A DNA stretch of 8,643 bases from Hellea balneolensis (GCA_003233025.1 QIKS01000022.1:1-8643); one strand, 5' to 3'. Shown: positions 1 through 7,200, numbered from the stretch's first letter. Made by a program: numbers and translations. Notes: generated by a model not told the origin, from the sequence alone.

Positions 1-211
1 TGTTACGACCAATGGTTACCTTATGCTCGGTAGCTCTGAGAAATTGGATAAAGTGAATTATGGGTTTGATACGGAGCAAATGGCGCCCGGCGTTTATAGA
101 AAGCGTTCGCCAACCAACCCCTATATGATGGATGAAGCCCAAGACGAGCTTGATAAGCCCGAGGCGAAGGCGGTGGAAGACGCTAAAAATTATAAGGCCA
201 ATAGAGGTTGA
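1..211 (+). CDS. cheR: CheR-type chemotaxis methyltransferase, C-terminal end (partial)
   Basis: The reading frame is open to the left edge (first full codon at base 2) and stops with TGA at 209-211, so only the last 69 or so codons are present. The visible part reads GYLMLGSSEKL, then a Phe about ten residues on, then APGVYRKR. This is the end of the CheR methyltransferase domain, where a 'GG-Y-L-x-LG-x-SE' strand is followed by a terminal 'G-V/L-Y-x-R' strand. CheR uses S-adenosylmethionine to methylate glutamates on chemoreceptors at the inner face of the membrane. After the domain there is a tail of about 35 residues rich in Asp, Glu and Lys, with no recognised motif. The SAM-binding core lies outside the window. 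The neighbouring ctrA and fliJ-like genes make a motility gene plausible. The Met at base 23 is internal to the domain and is not the real start. The assignment rests on a short C-terminal signature, so it is likely but not certain. Confidence 0.68.
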   Translation, partial: VTTNGYLMLGSSEKLDKVNYGFDTEQMAPGVYRKRSPTNPYMMDEAQDELDKPEAKAVEDAKNYKANRG

Positions 212-220
212 TATATCCAT

Positions 221-250
221 AAAAAAACCCCTGACGAGCAGGGGCTTTTT
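221..250. terminator. Bidirectional rho-independent terminator between cheR and ctrA
   Basis: A perfect 6-bp stem CCCCTG/CAGGGG (228-233 with 239-244) closes a 5-nt loop. On the + strand it is followed, after one C, by five T's (246-250). On the - strand it is followed by seven T's (complement of 221-227). It therefore can end both the rightward cheR-like transcript, whose stop is 10 nt before the A-tract, and the leftward ctrA transcript, whose stop is 24 nt from the stem. The - strand version has the longer U-tract directly abutting the stem, so it should be the stronger direction. Confidence 0.9.
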
Positions 251-268
251 AAAAAAGAAAAATGCTTT

Positions 269-964
269 TTAAGCGCTAATTTTTTCCCGGTTTGGTTCGC
301 GCAGGACATAGCCGCGGCCCCAAACGGTTTCGATATAATGCTCACCACCAGACGACGCGGCCAATTTTTTGCGCAGCTTACAGATGAACACATCAATAAT
401 TTTAAGTTCAGGCTCATCCATGCCGCCATAAAGATGGTTGAGAAACATTTCTTTGGTCAATGTTGTTCCTTTGCGTAAGGATAACAATTCCAGCATTTGA
501 TATTCCTTGCCGGTTAGGTGAACGCGGTGTTCAGCAACTTCAACGGTTTTTGCGTCAAGGTTGACGGCAATCTCACCAGTGCGAATAATCGATTGCGCAT
601 GTCCTTTAGAGCGGCGGACAACGGCATGAATGCGGGCGACCAGCTCATCCTTATGGAAAGGCTTTGTCATATAATCATCGGCGCCCGTGCCGAGGCCTCT
701 AACCTTTGTATCCATGTCGGATGTTGCGGATAGAATGAAAACAGGCGTATTGACTTTGGCCAGACGTAATGTCTTTAAAACATCAAAACCTGGCATGTCT
801 GGCAAATTTAAGTCCAATAGGATGATGTCATAATCATACAACTTGCCCAGATCGACGCCTTCTTCGCCCAAATCGGTTGTATAGACGTTAAAACCTTCAG
901 ATTTGAGCATGAGCTCAATACTTTGTGCTGTGGCTACATCATCTTCAATTAGAAGAACGCGCAT
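269..964 (-). CDS. ctrA: Cell-cycle response regulator CtrA
   Basis: A 231-residue OmpR-family response regulator, the usual length for CtrA. It opens with MRVLLIEDD, the acidic pocket that binds Mg2+. The phosphoacceptor is Asp51 in LLDLNLPD, and the conserved Lys is at 101 in MTKPF. The linker reads [11 protein letters not shown]. The winged-helix DNA-binding domain (about 128-225) contains [17 protein letters not shown] and the stretches [16 protein letters not shown] and [12 protein letters not shown], which are hallmarks of CtrA. As known for the family, phospho-CtrA receives phosphate from CckA through ChpT. It binds TTAA-N7-TTAA sites and controls division, DNA methylation and flagellar and chemotaxis genes; in Caulobacter it also silences the origin. 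The ATG at 962-964 has a strong GGGAGG ribosome site 5 nt upstream. The protein ends in Ser-Ala, whereas the Caulobacter protein ends in Ala-Ala, its ClpXP degradation signal. The gene diverges from the fliJ-like gene and ends at a strong terminator. Confidence 0.97.
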   Translation of the reverse strand: MRVLLIEDDVATAQSIELMLKSEGFNVYTTDLGEEGVDLGKLYDYDIILLDLNLPDMPGFDVLKTLRLAKVNTPVFILSATSDMDTKVRGLGTGADDYMTKPFHKDELVARIHAVVRRSKGHAQSIIRTGEIAVNLDAKTVEVAEHRVHLTGKEYQMLELLSLRKGTTLTKEMFLNHLYGGMDEPELKIIDVFICKLRKKLAASSGGEHYIETVWGRGYVLREPNREKISA

Positions 965-969
965 ATTTT

Positions 970-975
970 CCTCCC
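970..975 (-). promoter_or_regulatory. Ribosome binding site of ctrA
   Basis: The - strand reads GGGAGG followed by AAAAT and the ATG of ctrA, a near-ideal Shine-Dalgarno at 5-nt spacing. It fixes the ctrA start at base 964 and predicts efficient translation. Confidence 0.85.
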
Positions 976-993
976 GTTATGCCGTTTTGCGGC

Positions 994-998
994 GAATC
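994..998. promoter_or_regulatory. GANTC (CcrM-type) methylation site proximal to ctrA
   Basis: GAATC on the + strand (GATTC on the - strand) matches GANTC, the recognition site of the alphaproteobacterial cell-cycle methyltransferase CcrM. It abuts the candidate -10 of ctrA. In Caulobacter, a GANTC in ctrA P1 couples transcription to passage of the replication fork through methylation state and GcrA. The sequence match is exact; the function is inferred. Confidence 0.5.
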
Positions 999-1026
999 AT
1001 TAAGGGTTTCCCCTCAAACAAGTTAA
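998..1026 (-). promoter_or_regulatory. Candidate ctrA promoter overlapping a CtrA box
   Basis: On the - strand, TTAACT (1021-1026) and TTAATG (998-1003) are separated by exactly 17 nt, giving a -35/-10 pair about 34 nt upstream of the ctrA ATG. The -35 matches 4 of 6 sigma-70 positions and the -10 only 2 of 6, so it would be a weak, activator-dependent promoter. The -35 hexamer lies inside the second half of the CtrA-box-like sequence at 1022-1037. This is the arrangement known for CtrA-activated promoters such as ctrA P2 of Caulobacter. The assignment is inferred from spacing and overlap, with no transcription start data. Confidence 0.45.
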
Positions 1027-1037
1027 CTGAAACTTAG
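1022..1037 (-). promoter_or_regulatory. Candidate CtrA binding box (TTAA-N7-TTAA type)
   Basis: The - strand reads CTAA, seven bases, then TTAAC. This matches the CtrA consensus TTAA-N7-TTAAC at all positions but the first, with exact 7-nt spacing. It lies 58 nt upstream of the ctrA ATG and overlaps a candidate -35. Known CtrA regulons include autoregulation of ctrA, so feedback control is the natural reading. It could also act on the divergent fliJ-like gene, whose start is about 185 nt away. Confidence 0.55.
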
Positions 1038-1045
1038 TCTTAGGT

Positions 1046-1050
1046 GAATC
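1046..1050. promoter_or_regulatory. GANTC (CcrM-type) methylation site distal to ctrA
   Basis: A second GAATC lies 52 bp from the first and 8 bp upstream (relative to ctrA) of the CtrA-box-like sequence. The two sites flank the candidate box and promoter. GANTC occurs by chance about once per 256 bp, so two in 57 bp of a ctrA promoter is suggestive but not proof of methylation control. Confidence 0.45.
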
Positions 1051-1210
1051 ACGTAAATCAAATGTTAATAATAAAAATGAATTAAAATGAGAAATTAGCA
1101 CCAATTTTGGCCCGGGATGGGATTTTCCAAGTTTTTTTGCCTTTGTTTACCAGAATGTAAGCAAATTTCGCTAGAAACAACTTAAGGCGAAAACGCCATT
1201 ATGTTGGGTT

Positions 1211-1216
1211 AGGTGA
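1211..1216 (+). promoter_or_regulatory. Ribosome binding site that decides the fliJ-like start
   Basis: AGGTGA sits 6 nt before the ATG at 1223 but directly abuts an in-frame ATG at 1217. The 6-nt spacing is workable and zero spacing is not, so 1223 is the preferred start and the first two codons of the longer reading frame are probably not translated. Confidence 0.6.
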
Positions 1217-1222
1217 ATGATT

Positions 1223-1591
1223 ATGAATAGTTCTATGGACAAAAGCGTCCGCAAGACGCGTTTTGCGATTGCGGATTTCCAAAAAAGAATTGCTGTTTTA
1301 GTGGCTACGCGCGAAGATTTAGAGCGTCAAATGCGCAAGCTCAATGATAGCGTGCCTGAAGAAACGGTTGCGCCGGATGCGACAAAAGATGGCTATGTGG
1401 CTTATGGCTCCTATGCCAATTCTGTATTGGCGCGTAAGGGCAATCTGCAATCTACCTTGGGGGATATTGATGTGCAGAGCAAAGAGCTGAGCGAAGACCT
1501 TAAAATAGCTTTGGATGCGCTCGATAGTTTTGAGCGCGTGCGCGCCCGCCAATTGGCGGATAAAGCCGAGAGAGCCGCCAAGCGAGCTTAA
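1223..1591 (+). CDS. fliJ: Small coiled-coil protein, FliJ-like flagellar export chaperone
   Basis: A 122-residue, highly charged, almost entirely helical protein with no signal peptide or membrane segment. Two long heptad-like helices (about 5-45 and 75-120) flank a short Pro/Gly/Tyr-containing linker with GYVAYGSYANSVLARKGNL. This layout fits the short alphaproteobacterial FliJ-like proteins: an N-terminal helix, then an 'Y/F-x-x-(Y/F)-A-x-x-x-(L/A)-x-R-(R/K)-x-NL' turn, then a second helix rich in Glu, Arg and Ala. FliJ is the soluble stalk of the flagellar type III export ATPase, working with FliI and FliH at the base of the flagellum. fliI is not next to it here; it diverges from ctrA, with which it shares the 258-nt upstream region. 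A terminator follows 33 nt after its stop. The family call rests on pattern, size and context because FliJ sequences are poorly conserved. An unrelated coiled-coil protein cannot be excluded. Confidence 0.6.
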   Translation: MNSSMDKSVRKTRFAIADFQKRIAVLVATREDLERQMRKLNDSVPEETVAPDATKDGYVAYGSYANSVLARKGNLQSTLGDIDVQSKELSEDLKIALDALDSFERVRARQLADKAERAAKRA

Positions 1592-1624
1592 TCTCTAGCA
1601 ATGAACAAAATATGTGGGAGGAGG

Positions 1625-1652
1625 CCCTGGTCGTTATGGCCGGGGTTTTTTT
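1625..1652 (+). terminator. Rho-independent terminator of the fliJ-like gene
   Basis: An 8-bp stem (1625-1632 with 1638-1645) closes a 5-nt loop and runs straight into seven T's (1646-1652). Two of the eight pairs are G-U wobbles that form only in the + strand RNA, so the element is directional. It lies in the 72-nt gap between the convergent fliJ-like and secreted-protein genes. No matching terminator is visible for the leftward transcript. Confidence 0.85.
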
Positions 1653-1663
1653 CAATATATTTC

Positions 1664-2137
1664 TCAGCTCACTGCGTCTGCGCAAGAACCGCCGTCGCCT
1701 TTTACAACAAATCTGGATGTCCAGAAATCCCAGTTTCTGGGGCCGTTTACGGTCATGGATCTGGTGTTGTAGCTGTAATAACAGCTATCGATTTTGTAGA
1801 CGATAAAGCAATATGTGTCGGTAAATCGCGGCGTTTTCGGATAGCGGTAACAGACTTTATCGTCACCGACCAACTCCCATAACCCTTTTACGGGTGCTTG
1901 GCCCAGTTCAATATAATCTGTGCTGCCATCGCCGTTGTGATGTTCGCTAAATTGATAGGTTTTAATACCGCCGGTGGTGTCTCTATATTCGCTAATAACG
2001 GTTTTATCCAAAAGAAGTTTGTGCAGCGCCTCACCAGTGATCGGCCGCGATTGGGCTTCATCTGCGTTGACAAGCTGTCCCGCAAACATAAAAACCGTCA
2101 TCAATGCGCCCAAAATTTTGCTTATATATACGGTCAT
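1664..2137 (-). CDS. Small secreted four-cysteine protein of unknown function
   Basis: A 157-residue protein with a typical Sec signal peptide: a Lys near the N-terminus, a hydrophobic core (about 8-20) and a probable cleavage after Ala25 in VNA/DEA. The mature part is about 132 residues with no membrane segment, so it should be periplasmic or exported. It has four cysteines (96, 110, 119, 152), an even number that could form two disulfides. It is rich in aromatics, with the recognisable stretches GLWELVGDDKVCYRYP and TYCFIVYK. That 'G-x-W....D-x-x-C-Y-x-Y-P....C-F' pattern recalls small alphaproteobacterial periplasmic proteins of the DUF995 kind, but I cannot assign a family. It starts 30 nt after the parE stop on the same strand, so it is probably cotranscribed with parE. 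Its upstream GAAG is only a weak ribosome site. Biochemical role unknown. Confidence 0.75.
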   Translation of the reverse strand: MTVYISKILGALMTVFMFAGQLVNADEAQSRPITGEALHKLLLDKTVISEYRDTTGGIKTYQFSEHHNGDGSTDYIELGQAPVKGLWELVGDDKVCYRYPKTPRFTDTYCFIVYKIDSCYYSYNTRSMTVNGPRNWDFWTSRFVVKGDGGSCADAVS

Positions 2138-2167
2138 AATTCTTCACTACTGCCTAGGGCCTTTCCC

Positions 2168-4171
2168 TTAAACATCCAAATCCTCAACATATTGAGCGTG
2201 GTCTTGGATATATTGATACCGCAAATCGGCGCGTTTGCCCATAAGAGTTTCAACCAGGCTTTCCGTGGTTGGTATATTATCCAAATCCAGGGTGATACGG
2301 GCCAAGGTGCGGGTTTTGGGATCCATGGTTGTGGTTTTAAGTTGGGCCGGCATCATTTCGCCCAAACCTTTAAATCGCCCCAGTTCGATTTTACCGCGCC
2401 CGGTAAATTCAGTAGCTAATAAATGTTCCTTATGGGCTTCATCATTGGCATAGAGAGAGCGTCCGCCCTGGGTGATGCGAAACAGAGGTGGCATGGCCAT
2501 ATAAAGCCGCCCTTGTTCGAGCAATTCGGGCATGAACCGATAAAAAAACGTGATGAGCAAGGCGGCGATATGGGCGCCGTCCACATCGGCGTCGGTCATG
2601 ATAATCACCCGTTCATAGCGCAAGTCATCCAGATCAAATTTCTTTCCCAGGCCCACACCCAGCGCAGTTGCCAGGTCGGTAATTTCCTTGTTGGCGGCAA
2701 TTTTTTCGCGCGTCGCGCTTTCCACATTGAGGATTTTACCCTTGAGGGGCAAAATAGCCTGGGTTTTGCGGTTGCGGGCCTGTTTGGCACTGCCGCCAGC
2801 ACTTTCGCCCTCGACAATAAAGATCTCGGTGTTCTTCGCGGTTTTATCCGAACAATCCGCCAACTTGCCCGGCAAGCGTAATTTGCGGGTGGCGGATTTT
2901 CGCGAAACGTCACGCGCCCGCCTGCGCTTTACCCGCTCGTCCGCTTTTTCAATCACCCATTCCAGCAATTTACCCGCGTCCTTGGGCGACCCTGCGAGCC
3001 AATGGTCAAAGGGATCGCGCACAGCATTTTCGACAAGGCGCGCCGCTTCGCTATTAGATAATCTGTCCTTGGTTTGGCCTTGAAATTCCGGGTTTTTGAT
3101 AAATAAAGAAACAAGAGCGCCGGCCGTAATCATCACATCATCAGGGGTGATATTGGCCGCTTTTTTCGCCATGCCCGCGACATCGGCGTAAGCGCGCAAG
3201 CCCTTGGTTAGGGCAGCGCGCAGGCCTTGTTCATGGGTGCCGCCGTCGAGGGTCGGGATGGTATTGCAATAGGAACGCACGAAACTGTCCGCTTCCCCGA
3301 AGCCTTCAGGCGACCAGCTTACCGCCCATTCCACCCGGCCATGACCGGTTTCTTTCTTGCTACGACCGGAGAATATTTCCGGTGTAACCGTAATTTTACT
3401 GCCCAGGGTTTCTTGCAAATAATCCGCCAAGCCGCCGGGGAAGTGAAACACGGCCTCGGCGGGGATTGTCTCCAATTCTGCCACCAATTCCGCTGCACAT
3501 TTCCAGCGAATTTCAACGCCGGGTTGGAGATAAGCTTTGGCGCGGGCCATGGAAAACAGGCGGGCGGGTTTGAAATGGGCACGCGGGCCAAAAATCTCCG
3601 GGTCGGGATGAAAGCGGACTTTGGTGCCGCGCCGGTTTGGCACAGCGCCCAGGTTTTGTAATTTCCCTACCGCCTTGCCGCGCTTGAAACTTTGCGCATA
3701 AAGGGTTTTCTCGCGCGCCACCTCTACGGTGAGATCGTCGGACAGGGCATTGACAACCGACACGCCAACCCCGTGCAGCCCGCCGGAGGTTTGGTAGGAA
3801 TTTTCGTTAAATTTACCGCCTGCGTGCAAGGTTGTCATAATGACTTCCAGCGCTGATTTGTCCTTAAATTTCGGATGGGGGTCGACGGGGATGCCGCGCC
3901 CATTATCGGTGACAGAGAGATAACCGTCCCGGTCAAGCTCCACCTCAATGCGGCTGGCATGACCGGCGACGGCCTCGTCCATGGCATTGTCTAAAACTTC
4001 GGCGAACAAATGGTGCAAAGCGCGGTTATCCGTGCCGCCAATATACATGCCGGGGCGCAGGCGAACTGGCTCTAAGCCCTCCAAGACCTCGATGTCTTTA
4101 GCCGAATAATCGGAAGCTTCAGATTTCGCTTGCCCGGCAGCGAACAATCCATCTTGTTTTGAATTTGCCAT
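2168..4171 (-). CDS. parE: DNA topoisomerase IV subunit B
   Basis: A 667-residue type IIA topoisomerase ATPase subunit that pairs with ParC to decatenate daughter chromosomes. Counting from the chosen ATG, the GHKL ATPase fold is seen in EVLDNAMDEA (Glu58, Asn62), DNGRGIP (Asp89) and the glycine lid GGLHGVGVS (130-138). The transducer domain follows. The TOPRIM domain shows VEGESAGG (Glu455) and TDADVDGAH (Asp527, 529, 531), which bind the metals for strand cleavage. The end carries GRFKGLGEMMPAQLK and TTMDP. Length and the absence of a long insertion in the TOPRIM region favour ParE over GyrB, which is usually about 800 residues in alphaproteobacteria. I chose the ATG at 4171 because it has AGGG at 8-nt spacing; a TTG 12 codons upstream (4207) has no ribosome site. 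It lies 54 nt downstream of the autotransporter stop with no terminator visible between them. Confidence 0.95.
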   Translation of the reverse strand: MANSKQDGLFAAGQAKSEASDYSAKDIEVLEGLEPVRLRPGMYIGGTDNRALHHLFAEVLDNAMDEAVAGHASRIEVELDRDGYLSVTDNGRGIPVDPHPKFKDKSALEVIMTTLHAGGKFNENSYQTSGGLHGVGVSVVNALSDDLTVEVAREKTLYAQSFKRGKAVGKLQNLGAVPNRRGTKVRFHPDPEIFGPRAHFKPARLFSMARAKAYLQPGVEIRWKCAAELVAELETIPAEAVFHFPGGLADYLQETLGSKITVTPEIFSGRSKKETGHGRVEWAVSWSPEGFGEADSFVRSYCNTIPTLDGGTHEQGLRAALTKGLRAYADVAGMAKKAANITPDDVMITAGALVSLFIKNPEFQGQTKDRLSNSEAARLVENAVRDPFDHWLAGSPKDAGKLLEWVIEKADERVKRRRARDVSRKSATRKLRLPGKLADCSDKTAKNTEIFIVEGESAGGSAKQARNRKTQAILPLKGKILNVESATREKIAANKEITDLATALGVGLGKKFDLDDLRYERVIIMTDADVDGAHIAALLITFFYRFMPELLEQGRLYMAMPPLFRITQGGRSLYANDEAHKEHLLATEFTGRGKIELGRFKGLGEMMPAQLKTTTMDPKTRTLARITLDLDNIPTTESLVETLMGKRADLRYQYIQDHAQYVEDLDV

Positions 4172-4179
4172 AGAAGGCA

Positions 4180-4183
4180 CCCT
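4180..4183 (-). promoter_or_regulatory. Ribosome binding site supporting the parE start
   Basis: The - strand reads AGGG followed by 8 nt and the ATG at 4171. It is modest, but it is the only Shine-Dalgarno-like match near either candidate start, and it favours the ATG over the upstream TTG at 4207. Confidence 0.45.
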
Positions 4184-4225
4184 GTCTGACTCGCCGTCCG
4201 GGTTCAAGATACAAAACGCGGATTG

Positions 4226-7200
4226 TTAAAATAAAAGCCGTAAGACAATGCGTGCGGTATGGCGGATAAACCCGTCCCTGAAATCCGTGTCCAAATCAAA
4301 CGAGAAGGATGAATAGGCACTGCCCGATGCGAAGGTGATCCCCAACAAAATCCCGGTGTCTGGAAATTCCTCGGACTGGATTGAAAACGGGCTGCTGCCG
4401 CTGACAAATTGTCCGGTTGTGATAACGCCGTCATTGATAAAGTCGTTTCTCAGGCCAACCCGCAAAGACGGGGCAAACCATGAGCGTGGGCTTTCAAATT
4501 TGGCCCCAAATTCGACAACGGCACTGGCCGTGGCGGTATCAACCGTTCTGGCATCTATAGACAGGGCAATTGATTGCGCGCCGCTCTCTTCATAGGCGTC
4601 TTCACGCAGGCTGAGATAGGTGACAGACGCAGCGGGGCGGACATAATATCGTCCGAAATTAAGATCATAACCAGCGCGGATCGAGCCATTATAATGTATG
4701 CCAGACCAATCCCCATCGCTGGTTTCGTTGAAATTACCAATCGTGACATTGCGGGTGGCTTCAAAATCATTAAACCCGCCGCCGGCGTAAAGCTCAACAC
4801 CCAAACCACCCAATTGATAGCCGGCATAGGCGCCCAATTGTAAGGTCAAAATATCTAAAGGTTCATCAACACCCAATACGTCTTCAACTTCGGTTGAAGC
4901 AAAGCCAATATTGATCCCGACCGAATGAAATGGCCCGATAGTGGTATCAAACCCGCCGGTAATCCCAAAGCCATGACCACGGAATTGTTCGGAGGCTCCG
5001 ACAAGCTCCCGGTCGGCGAAATAGGCGAATTGTTGGATCCATGCGCCGCCGGGTTGTTCTTTGGAACGGCGCGCGGTTTGCAAGTGAGAGCCAACAGCAC
5101 CGGTTGCGCCGTCAACATTGGCAAGCACGAATTGGCGCGCCGCAGCGGCAAATTCTGGCAATAATTGATTGTAAGCGGCGTTAAAGCTGACCTGATCTGT
5201 CAGGCCGACAAATGCAGAGCCAAGCGAGCTATTATTGCTCAGGGCTTCAAAGGCGGAGGTAAAGGCTCCGGCTTGCTGGAGATCCAGCCCCAATTGATCT
5301 TGGTTGCGCAGATCAAGGGTGAGCAGCAATGTATTGGGGTCGGTCGGGGAGATGGAAAACGACGTATCAAACAAAAACGGCGTCGCCGCGCCGCGCAAAG
5401 ATGACAGCGGCGCTTCGATATTTAAGCTGTCGGCTTGAATAATCGAAAAGGACGTGGTGTTGGCATCTAAGATATTGGCCAGAACGGGTGATATAGTGGC
5501 GCCGTCCTCTAAAGTCACCGTGCCGCTGGCAATCAGCAAGGACGTATCCCCGGACTGGGTATCGACAAAGGGGGTAAAGGTTGATGTGTCGTCAAATGTG
5601 GCATTGGTGACAAAAATATCCTGCCCGCTGGCCAGGGCCAATGTACTGCCGCCAGAAACAAGGATTTCCAGCAGACCGTCAGAATCGGTTAAAATACCGT
5701 CGACAACCGCCCCGCCAGAAATTTCCAACCGATCCGCGCCGTCACCAAAAGAGATATTGCCATTGACCGTCCCCCCTTCAATAAGCAAGGTGTCATCACC
5801 GCTGCCCAGCAAGATATCCCCATCGATTAAAGGGGACGATGAGACACCATTGCTGCCAGTGAAGGCGCTTTGGGTTAAGGTGAAACCGGCCGTATTGGCG
5901 CTGACATCGATGGCGATTTCAGAGAAATCCAGTGTCGCTTCACCCTGGGGGTCAGATGTGCTGCCTTGTGCCAAAATATTGCCGCCATTATTGAGGGTGA
6001 GCAGCGTGCCTGAATTGTCTCTTATGGCGATAACTTCACCAGCTCGGCCGGTAATGACCGCCGCGATTGTGCCAAAATTATTAATTTCACTGAGCGAGCC
6101 GCCCGCCTCAACTTCAATGGCCGTGGCAAAGATTTGATTGGCTTCGAAAATATTTGCCCGGTCGACGAAAACTTCGTCGATGGCTTCAATGCCGCGTGCT
6201 GAAATAGTGCCAGAATTGTTGATCCGGTTGGCAATGCCGCCATTACCGATGACGATGACCCGGGCATGGGGGTCGAAGGTGGTTGTCGGGGCGGTTAAAT
6301 CATTGCCGCTTCTGTAAACCGTTGCCAGCATGGAAAGCGTATTGTTCAAACCGCCTTCCAAGGTCGCGTCGCTGAGTGAGAAAGCCGTAGCGTCTGTATC
6401 GTTGAGAACCGCATCTGCGATCAACACTCCCTGATTGACGAACGCAAATTGCAAATCTTCATCAAAGTTTTCGTCGTCCGGGTCGGTGATTTGTCCAACA
6501 ATTCCAATCGCGATCGGCGTGCCATTTCCGTCAATAACAATGGCCGGCGCACTGCCGATCATTGTCACACTTCCGGTGGCCAGCAGCGCACCGGCATCAT
6601 TACGGTTTTCAGCAAGATGGATGCCGCCGCCAACATTGCCATTAATGGTAATCGCGGAGCCAGCTTGACGAACACTGCCTTCAGTTGCCAAAAGTTGGCG
6701 TGCGGCCAAATTTGGCCGCGCTAAGATGGCGGTCCGCGTACTGGCTACAATACCGCTTGATTGCACGGTTGAGGAAATGGATACTGTGCCCGATACATCG
6801 CCCTGGACATTAATGGCGCGGCTATCCTCACCTATTGCTTGAATGGGGCCGCTGATGGCGAGATTGCCAATAACATTGCCGATAATATCGATAGCGGTAG
6901 AGCGTTCGCCGAAAACACTAATGCCGCCAGCCTGTATGAGATTGCCGGTAAGTGTGGCGGCATTCGCCAGCCTGATCCCGGCGGAGTTCTGGCCTTGGAC
7001 GGTAATGGTACTCGTCGCGCTGCTTTCAACATTTCCAGTGAGCGAACTGCCGCCGGAGATTAAAATCCCGATGCGGCCAGAACCAGTTGCAATATCCCCG
7101 CCCGGCGCCAGAGCGTCGGTGGGCTGGGTCTCGGTAAGGCTGATAGCGGCATTATTGGTGATGGTTGCCGTCTGGGCGCCGCTGACGAGAATGCCGACCG

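Noticed and set aside
1101..1116. CCAATTTTGG and adjoining CCCGGG palindromes in the ctrA/fliJ spacer
   Set aside because: Both are short, and the first is imperfect. There is no known operator match and chance occurrence is likely.
1171..1186. CTAG-N7-TTAAG as a CtrA box for the fliJ-like gene
   Set aside because: Spacing fits, but there are three mismatches to TTAA-N7-TTAAC. It is too weak to annotate without binding data.
1186..1197. GGCG-AAAA-CGCC inverted repeat before the fliJ-like gene
   Set aside because: A 4-bp stem is too short to claim as a regulatory hairpin, and it has no T-tract or known motif.
1898..2419. 173-codon + strand frame across the secreted-protein/parE junction
   Set aside because: It overlaps two supported genes in antisense, and no family resemblance or strong ribosome site was seen.
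4188..4192. GACTC (GANTC) site just upstream of the parE ATG
   Set aside because: A single 5-base match occurs often by chance. Without a mapped promoter beside it I do not claim methylation control of parE.
4205..4207. TTG start for parE, 12 codons upstream of the chosen ATG
   Set aside because: No ribosome site precedes it, and the ATG at 4171 has AGGG at 8 nt and gives a typical ParE N-terminus.
5454..6137. 227-codon open frame on the + strand inside the autotransporter
   Set aside because: It is antisense to the Gly/Ser/Thr/Asn/Asp-rich passenger, whose composition leaves the opposite frame open. The translation is a low-complexity Ser/Pro/Val sequence with no domain, and the autotransporter frame is clearly the real one.
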